DNA of 64,000 bases from UBA4285 sp050944355 (GTDB lineage: Bacteria > Bacillota > Clostridia > Lachnospirales > Lachnospiraceae). The notes under the pieces were generated by a model. The model saw only the letters and a program-made list of their open reading frames with translations. It made no database searches and was not told the DNA's origin. Each line of letters begins with the position of its first letter. The stretch's first letter is position 1. Location: NCBI GenBank assembly GCA_050944355.1, contig JBMNQX010000002.1, positions 62,001 through 126,000 on the forward strand, in the 5' to 3' direction. A program made the position numbers and the translations under genes. Shown one piece after another: positions 23,898-32,367 of this stretch.

Positions 23898-24491
23898 ATG
23901 AATGGAGAAGAACGCAGAGAAAATATACTGAGGGCGCTCCGGGAGAGCAACGGCCCGGTTTCCGGAAGTCATCTGGCCAGCCGGTTTCACGTGAGCCGGC
24001 AGGTAATTGTGCAGGACGTGGCGCTGATCCGCGCGTCCGGCCACAATATCATATCCATGGCGCGCGGATATGTTCTGCAGGAAAATCGCGGATGCACGCG
24101 GGTTTTCAAAGTGATTCACACGGATGAACAGGTACGCGACGAACTGCAGACGATTGTCGATCTGGGCGGAACGGTGGAAGATGTTTTCATTTATCACAGG
24201 GTGTATGGTGTGATCCGCGGAAAGCTGGGAATTTCAAGCCGGCGCGATATTGATGAGTACATGGAAAATGTCACGGGCGGATCTTCCCATCTGCTGATGA
24301 ATACGACATCGGGTTATCACTATCATACGGTCACGGCTGACAGTGAAAAGACACTGGATCTGATTCAGAAAAAGCTGGGCGAAAAAGGGTATCTCGCAAA
24401 GCTGCAGACCTATGAGCCGGTTGATTTTGGAGAAAGGAGAAACGGCGGCAATGGAGAAGCTGACACTGGAAGAAGCAAAGAAACTCAATGA
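23898..24491 (+). CDS. niaR: NiaR-type transcriptional repressor (3H domain), niacin-responsive
   Basis: 197 residues: a winged helix-turn-helix (REN... LASRFHVSRQVIVQDVALIRASGHNI) followed by a 3H domain with conserved histidines (IYHRVYG, SSHLLMN, GYHYHTV) that bind a metal and nicotinic acid. Members repress niacin uptake and NAD synthesis genes when niacin is plentiful. The C-terminus is extended by a polar tail that overlaps the start of the next gene by about 40 bases, so the two genes are coupled. No niacin transporter or nad genes are in this window; its targets are elsewhere, or include the AEC carrier. Confidence 0.87.
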   Translation: MNGEERRENILRALRESNGPVSGSHLASRFHVSRQVIVQDVALIRASGHNIISMARGYVLQENRGCTRVFKVIHTDEQVRDELQTIVDLGGTVEDVFIYHRVYGVIRGKLGISSRRDIDEYMENVTGGSSHLLMNTTSGYHYHTVTADSEKTLDLIQKKLGEKGYLAKLQTYEPVDFGERRNGGNGEADTGRSKETQ

Positions 24492-25026
24492 CACGATGGT
24501 GACGGAGGAACATCTGAAACTGCACGCTGCCAACGTCTCTGCCTGCATGGGAGCCATGGCAGAGCATTTCGGCGCTGACAAGGAGCACTGGGAGGCTGTC
24601 GGATATCTGCACGATTATGATTATGAGAAATATCCGGACGAGCATCTGGCTCACACAGAGGAACCACTCCGGGCGGCGGGTGTGCCGGAAGAGGACATCC
24701 GGGCGATCCTTTCGCACGGCTATGGCATCTGCACCGATGTAAAGCCCGAGACTGACATGGAGAAGAGCCTGTTTACGGTCGACGAGCTGAGCGGAATCAT
24801 ACAGGCGGCGGCGAGAATGCGTCCGGCCGGGATCACCGACATGACGATCAAGAGTTTCATGAAGAAATGGAAGGACAAAAGGTTTGCGGCCAAATGCGAC
24901 CGGCCGCTTATCCTCAAGGGATGTGAGATACTCGGAATGGATATCAGGGAAGTGGCGGAAATCTGCATCAAAGGGATGCAGGAACACGCCGAAGAACTAC
25001 ACCTGACCGGAACCGCGCAGGAATAA
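24451..25026 (+). CDS. HD-domain hydrolase family protein
   Basis: 191 residues from the ATG at 24451, chosen because AAAGGAG (24432-24438) precedes it; an in-frame ATG at 24412 lacks a site. Metal-binding HD motif: H (LKLHAANV), HD (GYLHDYDYEKYPDEH) and a later LSHGY, typical of metal-dependent phosphohydrolases of the small HDIG-like group. Substrate unknown. It overlaps niaR and ends at a terminator, so it is cotranscribed with niaR. Confidence 0.82.
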   Translation: MEKLTLEEAKKLNDTMVTEEHLKLHAANVSACMGAMAEHFGADKEHWEAVGYLHDYDYEKYPDEHLAHTEEPLRAAGVPEEDIRAILSHGYGICTDVKPETDMEKSLFTVDELSGIIQAAARMRPAGITDMTIKSFMKKWKDKRFAAKCDRPLILKGCEILGMDIREVAEICIKGMQEHAEELHLTGTAQE

Positions 25027-25043
25027 ACAGCTCTGACAAATCA

Positions 25044-25087
25044 GGCCGCTGCACACGTCCCTTTGCGCGGACGGGCAGCGGCCTTTA
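25044..25087 (+). terminator. terminator after the HD gene
   Basis: GGCCGCTGC (25044-25052) pairs with GCAGCGGCC (25075-25083), with an inner GTCC/GGAC stem, then TTTA. Confidence 0.8.
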
Positions 25088-25134
25088 TGGTTGAACGGAA
25101 CAGGTTTTGCCTGCACCTGATGAATCATAGTCTG

Positions 25135-25611
25135 TCAGGATTCTGATTTTTCGGTCTCGGAAAAACGAACATTGCGGTGCTCGACAGAGGTGGAGAAAGC
25201 GATGAGCGTCTTTGTGCGGCCGAAATGCTGCAGATCGTTGATGAAGTGATCCAGCTGCATGGCAGTCTGGAATATGACTTCAATCAACATGGAGTAGTCG
25301 CCTGTGACGCAGCTGCATTCCACGACGTTCGGGATTGACTCGATATAGGGATAGAATTCCGGCTTCTGGGCGGGCGATACTTCCAGGTTGATGTATGCGC
25401 GGATGGAATAACCGAGGTTTGCGTAATTGATGACCGGGATGAATCCCATGAGAATGCCGGTCTCTTCCAGATGACGAATTCGGTTTGCCACCGCCTGGGA
25501 TGACATGTTGATTTCGCGGCCGATGTCTTTTGCGGAGATTCTTGCGTTGGATTCTAGGAGTTCAAGAATCCGAATGTCAATCTCGTCAATTTGTTTCTGA
25601 TTATCTTTCAT
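25135..25611 (-). CDS. Lrp/AsnC-family transcriptional regulator
   Basis: 158 residues. N-terminal AsnC helix-turn-helix (IDEIDIRILELLESNARISAKDIGREINMSS..., about 7-55) and a C-terminal RAM effector domain (INLEVSPAQ..., ECSCVTGDYSMLIEV) that binds amino acids and forms dimers or octamers. ATG at 25611 follows CAGGAGGCG. An 11-base perfect inverted repeat at 25648-25683 lies just upstream and may be its autoregulatory site. It is divergent from the TSCPD-domain gene. Confidence 0.9.
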   Translation of the reverse strand: MKDNQKQIDEIDIRILELLESNARISAKDIGREINMSSQAVANRIRHLEETGILMGFIPVINYANLGYSIRAYINLEVSPAQKPEFYPYIESIPNVVECSCVTGDYSMLIEVIFQTAMQLDHFINDLQHFGRTKTLIAFSTSVEHRNVRFSETEKSES

Positions 25612-25647
25612 GACCGTACGCCTCCTGGTTTGAGGATTTGAAAAAAA

Positions 25648-25683
25648 CAGACAACGATATCATTACTATGACATCGTTGTCTG
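25648..25683. promoter_or_regulatory. perfect inverted repeat, probable Lrp operator
   Basis: CAGACAACGAT (25648-25658) and ATCGTTGTCTG (25673-25683) are exact reverse complements separated by 14 bases, 37 bases upstream of the Lrp start codon and between divergent genes. No T run follows, so an operator is more likely than a terminator. Confidence 0.6.
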
Positions 25684-25785
25684 ATATGATACAGTCTATA
25701 TTTTATAGATGTGCAAAAGAAAAATCAAGTAATTTGTTAAATATCTTAAAATTTTAAGCCAAAAGTCTGAAATTAATGATTTATC

Positions 25786-25814
25786 TTGCGAATTTGGCAA
25801 ATTTGCGCTATTCA
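25786..25814 (+). promoter_or_regulatory. candidate promoter of the TSCPD gene
   Basis: TTGCGA (25786-25791), 17-base spacer and TATTCA (25809-25814), about 30 bases before the start codon. Confidence 0.35.
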
Positions 25815-25844
25815 TTTAATGCAGAGAAGAAAGGAAGATTTGTT

Positions 25845-26105
25845 GTGGAAAGATATAAGACAAGAGGGACCTGTTCACAGGAAATTGATTTTGAAATAAG
25901 CCCTGACGGCACGATTGAAAGCGTACAGTTTATCGGAGGATGCAGCGGAAATACACAGGGAGTCGCGGCTCTTATCCGCGGAATGAATATTGATGAGGCG
26001 ATCAGCCGCATTGACGGAATCCGCTGCGGCTTCCGCCCGACGTCGTGTCCTGATCAGCTCGCCAGGGCGCTGAAGAAGTATAAGGCTGAGCACGGAATGA
26101 CCTGA
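25845..26105 (+). CDS. TSCPD domain-containing protein (TIGR03905-like)
   Basis: A small protein of 86 residues from the GTG at 25845 (after AAAGGAAG), which matches the usual start of this family near YKTRGTCSQEI. Hallmarks are GGCSGNTQGVAALI and the eponymous TSCPDQLARAL, with conserved cysteines. The domain occurs alone in clostridia and at the C-terminus of B12-dependent ribonucleotide reductases; its role as a separate protein is not established. It is divergent from the Lrp gene. Confidence 0.85.
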   Translation: MERYKTRGTCSQEIDFEISPDGTIESVQFIGGCSGNTQGVAALIRGMNIDEAISRIDGIRCGFRPTSCPDQLARALKKYKAEHGMT

Positions 26106-26130
26106 GGGCGCGAAGACATCTGCCGTAAAA

Positions 26131-26158
26131 AAACCGCTGCTTTTTCAGGCAGCGGTTT
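26131..26158. terminator. bidirectional terminator between TSCPD and HD genes
   Basis: AAACCGCTGC (26131-26140) pairs with GCAGCGGTTT (26149-26158). On the minus strand it is followed by a run of seven T, so it is strongest for the minus-strand gene. Confidence 0.85.
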
Positions 26159-26186
26159 GAAAGTGTTTCTTTCGGAATAAAATGAC

Positions 26187-26777
26187 TCAGACAGCTGTTT
26201 TTAATCCGGATCCTGCCACAGCAGGCTGCAGCACGGCTTCATCCTGGCGCAGCGCCTTGAGAACACGGTTTCCGGGGCAGTAGAAGCGTCCGGCGACGCC
26301 TTCGATTGCGGCGCAGTATTTGTCAGCGACCGTGACGATGAATCCTTCTCTGTGGTGAGGCGGCAGCGGTGTGCAGGGCCACATGTGGTGGCGGATGGCA
26401 TCCTCTGTGCGCTCGTCAAGATTCGGGAAGATATCCCTGGCGGCGATAACCGAATCGACCGGATGCTTTTTGAGGCATTCGCGGTTGTTGTCAAATTTTT
26501 TATTTCGGCCTACGATGCCGAGATCGTGGCAGAGGGAGCTCTTCAGAAGCGACTCCTTGTCCAGATGACATCCGAGAGCGTTCAAAATGTAATAGAGCCG
26601 AAGGCTTGTGGCGGCAACGCCGAGCGTGTGCACCGCGACCGTGGTCTGATTGTGGTGCGTCTGCGAGAGGGCTACGTTAAAGTAGTCTGAATTATAGATC
26701 TCACGGCTTGTTTTGGATTCCAGATCGGTAAGCAGTCTGTTGTTCCTGGCACGCTTTTTTATTGATGTTCTGAACAT
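26187..26777 (-). CDS. HD-domain phosphohydrolase-like protein
   Basis: 196 residues with an HD metal-binding core: VAVHTLGV, SSLCHDLGIVG (the HD pair), KKHPVDSV and IRHHMWP, then TVADKYCA, which is the usual late Asp of HD hydrolases. It is distinct from the HD protein at 24451. Substrate unknown; such stand-alone HD proteins often act on nucleotides. It is monocistronic, between a shared terminator and the divergent DUF1848 gene. ATG at 26777 follows a GGAGGAG-type site. Confidence 0.82.
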   Translation of the reverse strand: MFRTSIKKRARNNRLLTDLESKTSREIYNSDYFNVALSQTHHNQTTVAVHTLGVAATSLRLYYILNALGCHLDKESLLKSSLCHDLGIVGRNKKFDNNRECLKKHPVDSVIAARDIFPNLDERTEDAIRHHMWPCTPLPPHHREGFIVTVADKYCAAIEGVAGRFYCPGNRVLKALRQDEAVLQPAVAGSGLKTAV

Positions 26778-26917
26778 GAGTTTTTTTACTCCTCCCGAAG
26801 CAGAAGTATATCACAAACTTTGGGAAAGTGTATACTTATTTATACAAATTTCGTAATATTTTTGTAATTTCTGCATAGCGGCAGCTCTGTGCGGCGGATT
26901 TTGCTTTATGGCAGGCA

Positions 26918-27862
26918 GTGAGGTGCGTATTGATCATCAACACGGGACAGAGGACGGATATTCCGGCTTTTTATGCGGAGTGGTTTGCGAATCGCCTGAA
27001 AGAGGGATATGTCTGTGTCCGAAATCCATTCAACATGAGACAGGTGAGCCGGTATGTACTGGATCCGTCTGTCGTCGATGCGATCGGCTTCTGCACGAAA
27101 AACCCGGAGCCGATGTTTCCGCACATGGGTCTGCTTGAATCATACGGCCAGTACTGGTATGTGACGATCACGCCGTACGGGCGGGATATTGAGCCGAACG
27201 TCCCGGACAAGCATCATCTGCTCGGGGTGTTCAGGCGGCTTTCCGGAATTGTCGGCATAAAATCGGTCGGCTGGCGGTACGATCCGATATTTATTTCCAC
27301 AAAGTATACGGCAGAGTATCACATCCGCGCGTTTTCCCAGATGGCGCAGGCGCTCGAGGGGTACACGGATACCGTGGTGATCAGTTTCATAGACTTGTAT
27401 AAAAAAGTACGGCGCAATTTTCCGGAGGCAAGGGAAGTCACCCGCGATGAGAGGCTCTCGCTCGGGAAAAAGATCATAGAGACTGCCAGGCAGCACGGGA
27501 TGACAGTGAGGCCATGCGCGGAAGGCACGGAACTCGCGGCGTTCGGAGCGGATTGTTCGGGGTGCATGACGGTGCCCTTGTATGAGCGGGCGATTGGAAA
27601 GAAACTCCGCGTTCCGCCGTTTAAGCCGGCAAGAGAGGGATGCGCCTGTTATCTCTCGCATGACATCGGGGCGTACGACAGCTGTGCGCATCTCTGCCGA
27701 TACTGTTATGCAAATACTGATCCGCGGAAGGTCGCGGCAAACCGGCAGCTGCACGATCCTGCGTCGCCGTTTCTGATCGGACATGCGCAGCCGGATGATC
27801 TTATCACGCAGGCAAAACAGGAGTCCTGGGCTGACAATCAGCTTTCTTTGTTTGAAAACTGA
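26918..27862 (+). CDS. DUF1848 family protein
   Basis: 314 residues starting at GTG 26918. The N-terminus INTGQRTDIPAFYAEWFANRL and the segment GWRYDPIFI are family hallmarks. The C-terminal region is cysteine-rich: DCSGCM and YDSCAHLCRYCYANTD, an arrangement that suggests an iron-sulfur cluster like that of radical-SAM proteins, here near the C-terminus. The family is widespread in anaerobes and its reaction is unknown. It ends with a bidirectional terminator facing rsmH. Confidence 0.85.
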   Translation: MRCVLIINTGQRTDIPAFYAEWFANRLKEGYVCVRNPFNMRQVSRYVLDPSVVDAIGFCTKNPEPMFPHMGLLESYGQYWYVTITPYGRDIEPNVPDKHHLLGVFRRLSGIVGIKSVGWRYDPIFISTKYTAEYHIRAFSQMAQALEGYTDTVVISFIDLYKKVRRNFPEAREVTRDERLSLGKKIIETARQHGMTVRPCAEGTELAAFGADCSGCMTVPLYERAIGKKLRVPPFKPAREGCACYLSHDIGAYDSCAHLCRYCYANTDPRKVAANRQLHDPASPFLIGHAQPDDLITQAKQESWADNQLSLFEN

Positions 27863-27870
27863 AGAAAAGT

Positions 27871-27903
27871 AAGGCCGCTGTCCGGGAATCGGGCAGCGGC
27901 CTT
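27871..27903. terminator. bidirectional terminator between DUF1848 and rsmH genes
   Basis: AAGGCCGCTG (27871-27880) pairs with CAGCGGCCTT (27894-27903); GGTTTTA follows on the plus strand. Confidence 0.75.
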
Positions 27904-27927
27904 GGTTTTACACAGGGCGGCAGCTGT

Positions 27928-28998
27928 TCAACAGGCTCGTATCGCCCAGCGGAGTTTTGTGGAATGCGCTCTCGGATTCTGATAGCATTCTTCTTTTGAA
28001 GGCCGGATGCAGTCCTTCGCCACCTCACCGTACAAACCTTCCCGCTCAAAATAACGCAGAGACTTTTTGACCAGACGGTCTTCCCCGGAGTGGAATGTCA
28101 GAATGGCTGCTTTTCCTCCCGGGACGAGAAGGCCCGGCAGTTTTTCCAGAAATTCATACAGGGCATCGAATTCTGAATTGACATCGATGCGCAGGGCTTG
28201 AAATACGCGCATACATGACTTTTTCTGCGCCTCTTTCAGCTCGTCGCCTGACAGACCTTTTGAGAGTCCGGATGTGCGCACGGACTGCATGATGATTTCG
28301 CGCAGCTGTCCGGTTGTCTGCGGCGCGGCGCCCTGCCTGACAGACTTGGAAATGGCTCTGGCGATATCGGCGGCGTAGGGCTCGTCGGAATTTTCCGTGA
28401 GCATGCCTTCGATTTCATCGCGGTCAAGAGATGCAAGACGCTGCGCGGCGGACTCGCCTTTTTCCGGATCAAACCTCAGGTCGAGGGGCCCGTCTGTTTT
28501 CCAGGAAAAGCCCCGCTCCGGGTTGTCGATCTGCATGGATGAAACGCCGAGATCCGCCAGAACGAAATCAAATGGCCCGTATTTTTCACATATTTTGTCT
28601 GCGTTTCGGAAATTGTCGTGAATCGGAGTCCAGATTGTCTCATCGTATCCGAGCCGGCGCAGGCGCTCTGTCGTCTTTTTGATTTCAATCGGGTCTGCGT
28701 CGATGGAGTACAGATGACCACAGCCGTCAAGCTTCTCAAGCATTTTCTGAGTGTGGCCGCCGTACCCGAGTGTACAGTCCAGACCCTTCTGACCGGGAAC
28801 AATGGAAAAAAACCTCAGGATTTCGTCGACCATGACCGGCACGTGCGTCCCGGCCGGGGTGCCGCCTTTGGCCAGAATGTGGGCGGCGGCGTCGTGGTAG
28901 CGGTCGGGATTGAGCTCTTTGTATTTTTCGTTGAAGTGCTTCGGATAGCGCCCGCTGTAGTGCGGGCGGCGGTGATGAGCCTGATTGTTTTCGTCCAT
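27928..28998 (-). CDS. rsmH: RsmH-type 16S rRNA (cytosine-N4)-methyltransferase, second-copy type
   Basis: SAM-dependent methyltransferase of the MraW/RsmH family, which methylates C1402 of 16S rRNA. About 356 residues: HVPVMVDEIL, DCTLGYGGHTQKML (SAM loop), YSIDADPIEI, DFVLADLGVSSMQIDNPERGFSW, and the C-terminal FHSGEDRLVKKSLR. An extra about 50 N-terminal residues are rich in His, Arg and Tyr. I take ATG 28998 after GGAG; a TTG at 29037 is the alternative. It is not in a division/cell-wall cluster where rsmH normally lies, so it may be a paralogue with a different site or role (inference). Confidence 0.85.
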   Translation of the reverse strand: MDENNQAHHRRPHYSGRYPKHFNEKYKELNPDRYHDAAAHILAKGGTPAGTHVPVMVDEILRFFSIVPGQKGLDCTLGYGGHTQKMLEKLDGCGHLYSIDADPIEIKKTTERLRRLGYDETIWTPIHDNFRNADKICEKYGPFDFVLADLGVSSMQIDNPERGFSWKTDGPLDLRFDPEKGESAAQRLASLDRDEIEGMLTENSDEPYAADIARAISKSVRQGAAPQTTGQLREIIMQSVRTSGLSKGLSGDELKEAQKKSCMRVFQALRIDVNSEFDALYEFLEKLPGLLVPGGKAAILTFHSGEDRLVKKSLRYFEREGLYGEVAKDCIRPSKEECYQNPRAHSTKLRWAIRAC

Positions 28999-29029
28999 TG
29001 CGTACTCCAGATTATTGACAGATTCGATT

Positions 29030-30205
29030 TCAGACAAGCGGATAGACTCTGTCGCGGATGACAGTCATCCGGCAGTCCGTGACGGCGTTGATGTCCTTCA
29101 CCGGGTCGTTTCCATAGATGGTAAATGAGGCGGTTTTTCCGGGCTCAATCGTCCCGTGCGTCTTTTCGACGCCGCAGAGTTCCGCCGCTGTGATTGTGCC
29201 GGAACGCAGGATTGTCCAGGCGTCCATCCCGATGTCTTTCATGAGAACCATTTCGTAAGAGGTTTTCTCAAAGTCGTTGAACGGGGTGCCGGCGTCCGTG
29301 CCGAGCGTGATCTTCACGCCGGCTTTGTAGGCGTTGGCGACGGACTGTCTGTGAGCTTCGATGGTCCGCTCAACTTTTCTGACAGCCCAGTCCGGGATTC
29401 CGGCGGCGGTGCCTTTTACCTTGATCCAGTACATGGCGCTCAGCGTCGGATCAAGGAACACGTTGTGCTCCTTCATGAAATCAAAGCACCAGTCATCGAG
29501 GAAGAAACCGTGTTCGACGGAATCGATGCCGGCGCGCAGCGCATTCTTGATGCCTTCCATGCCCTGTGCGTGCGTGGCTGTTTTCAGGCCGGCGTTGTGA
29601 GCGGCTTCGATGGCAGGGCGCATTTCCTCTTCCGTGAGCTGCGTCGCACCCGGCTGATCTCCGCGGCTCATGACGCCGCCGGTCGCCATCATTTTCACGA
29701 GATCGGCGCCCGCGCGGATCTGTTCGCGTGCCGCTTTCCGGCACTCGTCCGGGCTGTCGCACTCTCTGCCGGACTGCCATCCGTGGCCGCCGGTCATACA
29801 CAGAAGCTTGCCGGCTGCCTGCATCTCAGGGGCGTCGATCAGTCCCTTGTTCGCCGCGTCGCGGATATCCAGGTCAATATAGTTTCGGCCTCCGACGTCG
29901 CGGATATAAGTGACGCCCGATTGAATCAGCTTTTTGCAGTTGCCGAGCGCCATGATTGTGACAGCCGCGTCGCGGCCGTTAATGGTGGATGTTGCGCCGC
30001 AGTCAAGACAAATGTGAGTGTGGCAGTTGAAAAGTCCGGGGCTGACATACCCGCCGTTAAAGTCGACGACCTTCGCGCCTTCGGGGCAGGTCAGATTCCC
30101 GCCGACGGCCTCAATGACGCCGTCATTTGTCAGGATAGAGCCTTTTGAGATTTTTTCGTTTACAACATCAATCAGATAACCGTTTGTGTAAAATGTTTCA
30201 GCCAT
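29030..30205 (-). CDS. amidohydrolase family protein (imidazolonepropionase/Xaa-Pro dipeptidase-like)
   Basis: Metal-dependent hydrolase of 391 residues in the TIM-barrel amidohydrolase superfamily. Metal ligands: CHTHICLD (HxH), a carboxylated Lys in ADLVKMMATGG, TATHAQG, VEHGFFLDD, and GTDAGTPF. Flanking beta-sandwich strands are present at both ends (IEAVGG; GKTASFTIYG). This subgroup hydrolyses cyclic amides or dipeptide-like substrates; the exact substrate cannot be read. ATG follows ACGGAGGCAGAGCT. The rsmH gene follows closely, or overlaps if its TTG start is used. Confidence 0.85.
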   Translation of the reverse strand: MAETFYTNGYLIDVVNEKISKGSILTNDGVIEAVGGNLTCPEGAKVVDFNGGYVSPGLFNCHTHICLDCGATSTINGRDAAVTIMALGNCKKLIQSGVTYIRDVGGRNYIDLDIRDAANKGLIDAPEMQAAGKLLCMTGGHGWQSGRECDSPDECRKAAREQIRAGADLVKMMATGGVMSRGDQPGATQLTEEEMRPAIEAAHNAGLKTATHAQGMEGIKNALRAGIDSVEHGFFLDDWCFDFMKEHNVFLDPTLSAMYWIKVKGTAAGIPDWAVRKVERTIEAHRQSVANAYKAGVKITLGTDAGTPFNDFEKTSYEMVLMKDIGMDAWTILRSGTITAAELCGVEKTHGTIEPGKTASFTIYGNDPVKDINAVTDCRMTVIRDRVYPLV

Positions 30206-30311
30206 AGCTCTGCCTCCGTTCAGTTTTCTTTTTAGTTTCTTCTAATAAGGGCGGAATGTCAAATAGCAAAACGGCTTTGTGAAATTTTCAAGATTTTCGG
30301 CGCGGCGTATA

Positions 30312-30320
30312 TGCTATAAT
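30312..30320 (+). promoter_or_regulatory. extended -10 element of the ferritin gene
   Basis: TGCTATAAT (30312-30320) is a consensus extended -10, 41 bases before the start codon; no clear -35 is seen. No Fur or PerR box was recognised. Confidence 0.45.
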
Positions 30321-30361
30321 GTCGCTGACTGTTGATGGAAGAGAAGAAAGGAGAGGTTTCT

Positions 30362-30874
30362 ATGCTGGACAAGAAAGTAAGCAAGCTGATCAATGATCAG
30401 GTCACAAAAGAATTTTATTCCGCATATCTGTATCTGGATTTTTCAAACTACTATTATGATCAGGGGCTCGACGGCTTCGCACACTGGTATGAGATTCAGG
30501 CGCAGGAAGAGCGCGATCACGCGATGCTCATGAGGACGTATCTTATCAATAACGGAGAGCATGTCACGTTTCATGAAGTCCCGAAGCCGGAAAAGACATA
30601 CAAGACAGCGCTGGATCCGCTCAAATTCGGCCTTGAGCACGAGCAGGAGGTGACAGGCCTGATCAACCGCATTTACCGCGCAGCCAAGGATGTCGATGAT
30701 TTCCGCACCATGCAGTGTTTCGACTGGTTCGTCAAGGAGCAGGGCGAGGAAGAGAAAAACGCGGACGATCTGATCAAGAAATACAAGCTGTTCGGGGGCG
30801 ATCCGAAGGGGCTGTATGCTCTGAATCAGGAGCTCCTGGGGCGCGTTTACACGGCGCCGTCGCTGGTACTGTGA
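30362..30874 (+). CDS. ftnA: ferritin (non-heme, bacterial)
   Basis: Iron-storage protein that oxidises Fe(II) and stores it in a 24-mer shell; 170 residues, normal length. The four-helix ferritin core shows ferroxidase ligands in VTKEFYSAYLY, YEIQAQEERDHAM, HEQEVTGLI and KEQGEEEKNADDL. Start at ATG 30362 after AAAGGAGAGG, rather than the upstream in-frame ATG at 30332 that precedes that site. Monocistronic, closed by a strong terminator. Confidence 0.94.
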   Translation: MLDKKVSKLINDQVTKEFYSAYLYLDFSNYYYDQGLDGFAHWYEIQAQEERDHAMLMRTYLINNGEHVTFHEVPKPEKTYKTALDPLKFGLEHEQEVTGLINRIYRAAKDVDDFRTMQCFDWFVKEQGEEEKNADDLIKKYKLFGGDPKGLYALNQELLGRVYTAPSLVL

Positions 30875-30927
30875 GAACAGCGGGGAAAATAAATATCCGC
30901 GGAGTTCAAAAACCGCAGTGAGACAAA

Positions 30928-30971
30928 GACGTCTTTCGGATGCTGAAATCAGCGTCCGGAAGACGTTTTTT
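30928..30971 (+). terminator. terminator after ferritin
   Basis: GACGTCTTTCGGATGCTGA pairs with TCAGCGTCCGGAAGACG around an AA(A) loop and is followed by six T (30966-30971). Confidence 0.9.
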
Positions 30972-31012
30972 CTATATTCATCTGACAATCCGGTAAAATT
31001 GCAAAAATCATG

Positions 31013-31082
31013 TTGCATCCGGTGACTCAAAACATTAGAATGGCAAAAGTGTGATTTTTTTTCAGGACGGTTTCTTCCGTCC
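31013..31082 (+). promoter_or_regulatory. promoter and leader hairpin of codBA
   Basis: TTGCAT (31013-31018), 17-base spacer, TAGAAT (31036-31041). In the leader, GGACGG (31065-31070) pairs with CCGTCC (31077-31082), after a run of T. It could be a regulatory hairpin; no known purine or pyrimidine riboswitch was recognised. Confidence 0.5.
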
Positions 31083-31103
31083 CGGGACAATGGAGGAAAA
31101 TGT

Positions 31104-32351
31104 ATGGCAGCAAAGAGTGCAACGGTTCCAAAAGAGGAATTGCTCGATGAGGACTATACTTTCGAGAAAGTTCCTGCCAAGGCGAGGAAGGGATTCCTTC
31201 CGATGTTTTTCATCATGCTTGGTTTCACGTTTTTCTCAGCCAGCATGTCTGTCGGCGCCAAGCTCGGAAACGGACTTGATTTGAACGGATTTGTTCTGTC
31301 GGTTCTGTTCGGCGGAATTATTCTGGCTCTGTACACCGGCACGCTCGGATATATCGGCTCAGAGACCGGTATGTCGTTTGACCTTCTCGCCCAGCGCTCA
31401 TTCGGACGCCGCGGTTCCTGGCTCCCGTCTCTGATGATCGGGCTGACGCAGATCGGATGGTTCGGCGTGGGCGCCGCCATGTTCGCGGTTCCGGCCGCTG
31501 AAGTTCTTCATGTTCCATCCGTTGTTCTGGTTCTGATCGCCGGCGCGTGCATGACGATGTCCACCTACTTCGGAATCAAGGGAATGGAAATCGTTTCCTA
31601 TATCTCCGTTCCGCTGATCGCCATTCTCGGCATTTATTCCATGACTCTTTCCATCTCGCAGGGCGGCGGAATCGAGGCGATATTCGCGAAAAACGCGGGC
31701 AGCCTGACGGTCTTCACCGGCATCGGCATGGTGATCGGTTCATTTGTCAGCGGCGGCACCGCGACGCCGAACTTCACCCGTTTCGCAAAGAGCAATGTCT
31801 CATCGGTGGTTTCGACGGTAGTCGCCTTTTTCATCGGAAATACGCTGATGTTTATGTTCGGAGCCGTGGGCGGCGCGTTCACCGGCAAAGATGATATTTT
31901 CTATGTCATGATCGCACAGGGGCTGACAGTTCCGGCGCTGATCGTGCTGGGCGCCAACATCTGGACGACCAATGACAATGCGCTGTACACCGGTGCGCTC
32001 GGATTTTCCAATATCACCCGAATCCGCAAGCGGCCGATGGTTATCGTGGCCGGCGTCATCGGAACGGTGTCGGCGCTGTGGCTGTATAACAATTTCACAT
32101 CCTGGCTTTCTTTCCTGAATGCGACACTTCCGCCGGTCGGTGGTATTATTATTCTGGATTTCTTTATGAACCGCGACCTCTATAAGGAAGGCAAGGTGTA
32201 TCTGGACGACGTCAACTGGGGCGCGATTGTGGGCGTCATCGTCGGCGCTCTGATCGGAAACTTCGTAAGTGTCGGCATCTCCAGCATCAACGCCATGGCC
32301 GCCGCGTGCGCGATCTATGCGGTCTACACGAAACTGATCAAAAAAGACTGA
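31104..32351 (+). CDS. codB: cytosine permease (NCS1 family)
   Basis: Membrane carrier of 415 residues with about twelve membrane helices and the NCS1 signature near FSASMSVGAKLGNGL and GYIGSETGMSFDLLAQRSFG. It imports cytosine or related pyrimidines for the deaminase encoded directly downstream; the codB-codA pairing is the main support for the substrate. ATG follows GGAGGAAAATGTATGG context (ATG 31104). Confidence 0.9.
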   Translation: MAAKSATVPKEELLDEDYTFEKVPAKARKGFLPMFFIMLGFTFFSASMSVGAKLGNGLDLNGFVLSVLFGGIILALYTGTLGYIGSETGMSFDLLAQRSFGRRGSWLPSLMIGLTQIGWFGVGAAMFAVPAAEVLHVPSVVLVLIAGACMTMSTYFGIKGMEIVSYISVPLIAILGIYSMTLSISQGGGIEAIFAKNAGSLTVFTGIGMVIGSFVSGGTATPNFTRFAKSNVSSVVSTVVAFFIGNTLMFMFGAVGGAFTGKDDIFYVMIAQGLTVPALIVLGANIWTTNDNALYTGALGFSNITRIRKRPMVIVAGVIGTVSALWLYNNFTSWLSFLNATLPPVGGIIILDFFMNRDLYKEGKVYLDDVNWGAIVGVIVGALIGNFVSVGISSINAMAAACAIYAVYTKLIKKD

Positions 32352-32367
32352 ACGTGAGGAATTAAGA

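Noticed and set aside
25616..25700. Inverted repeat near Lrp as a transcription terminator
   Set aside because: No T run follows the stem in either direction at the right place, and it lies between divergent genes.
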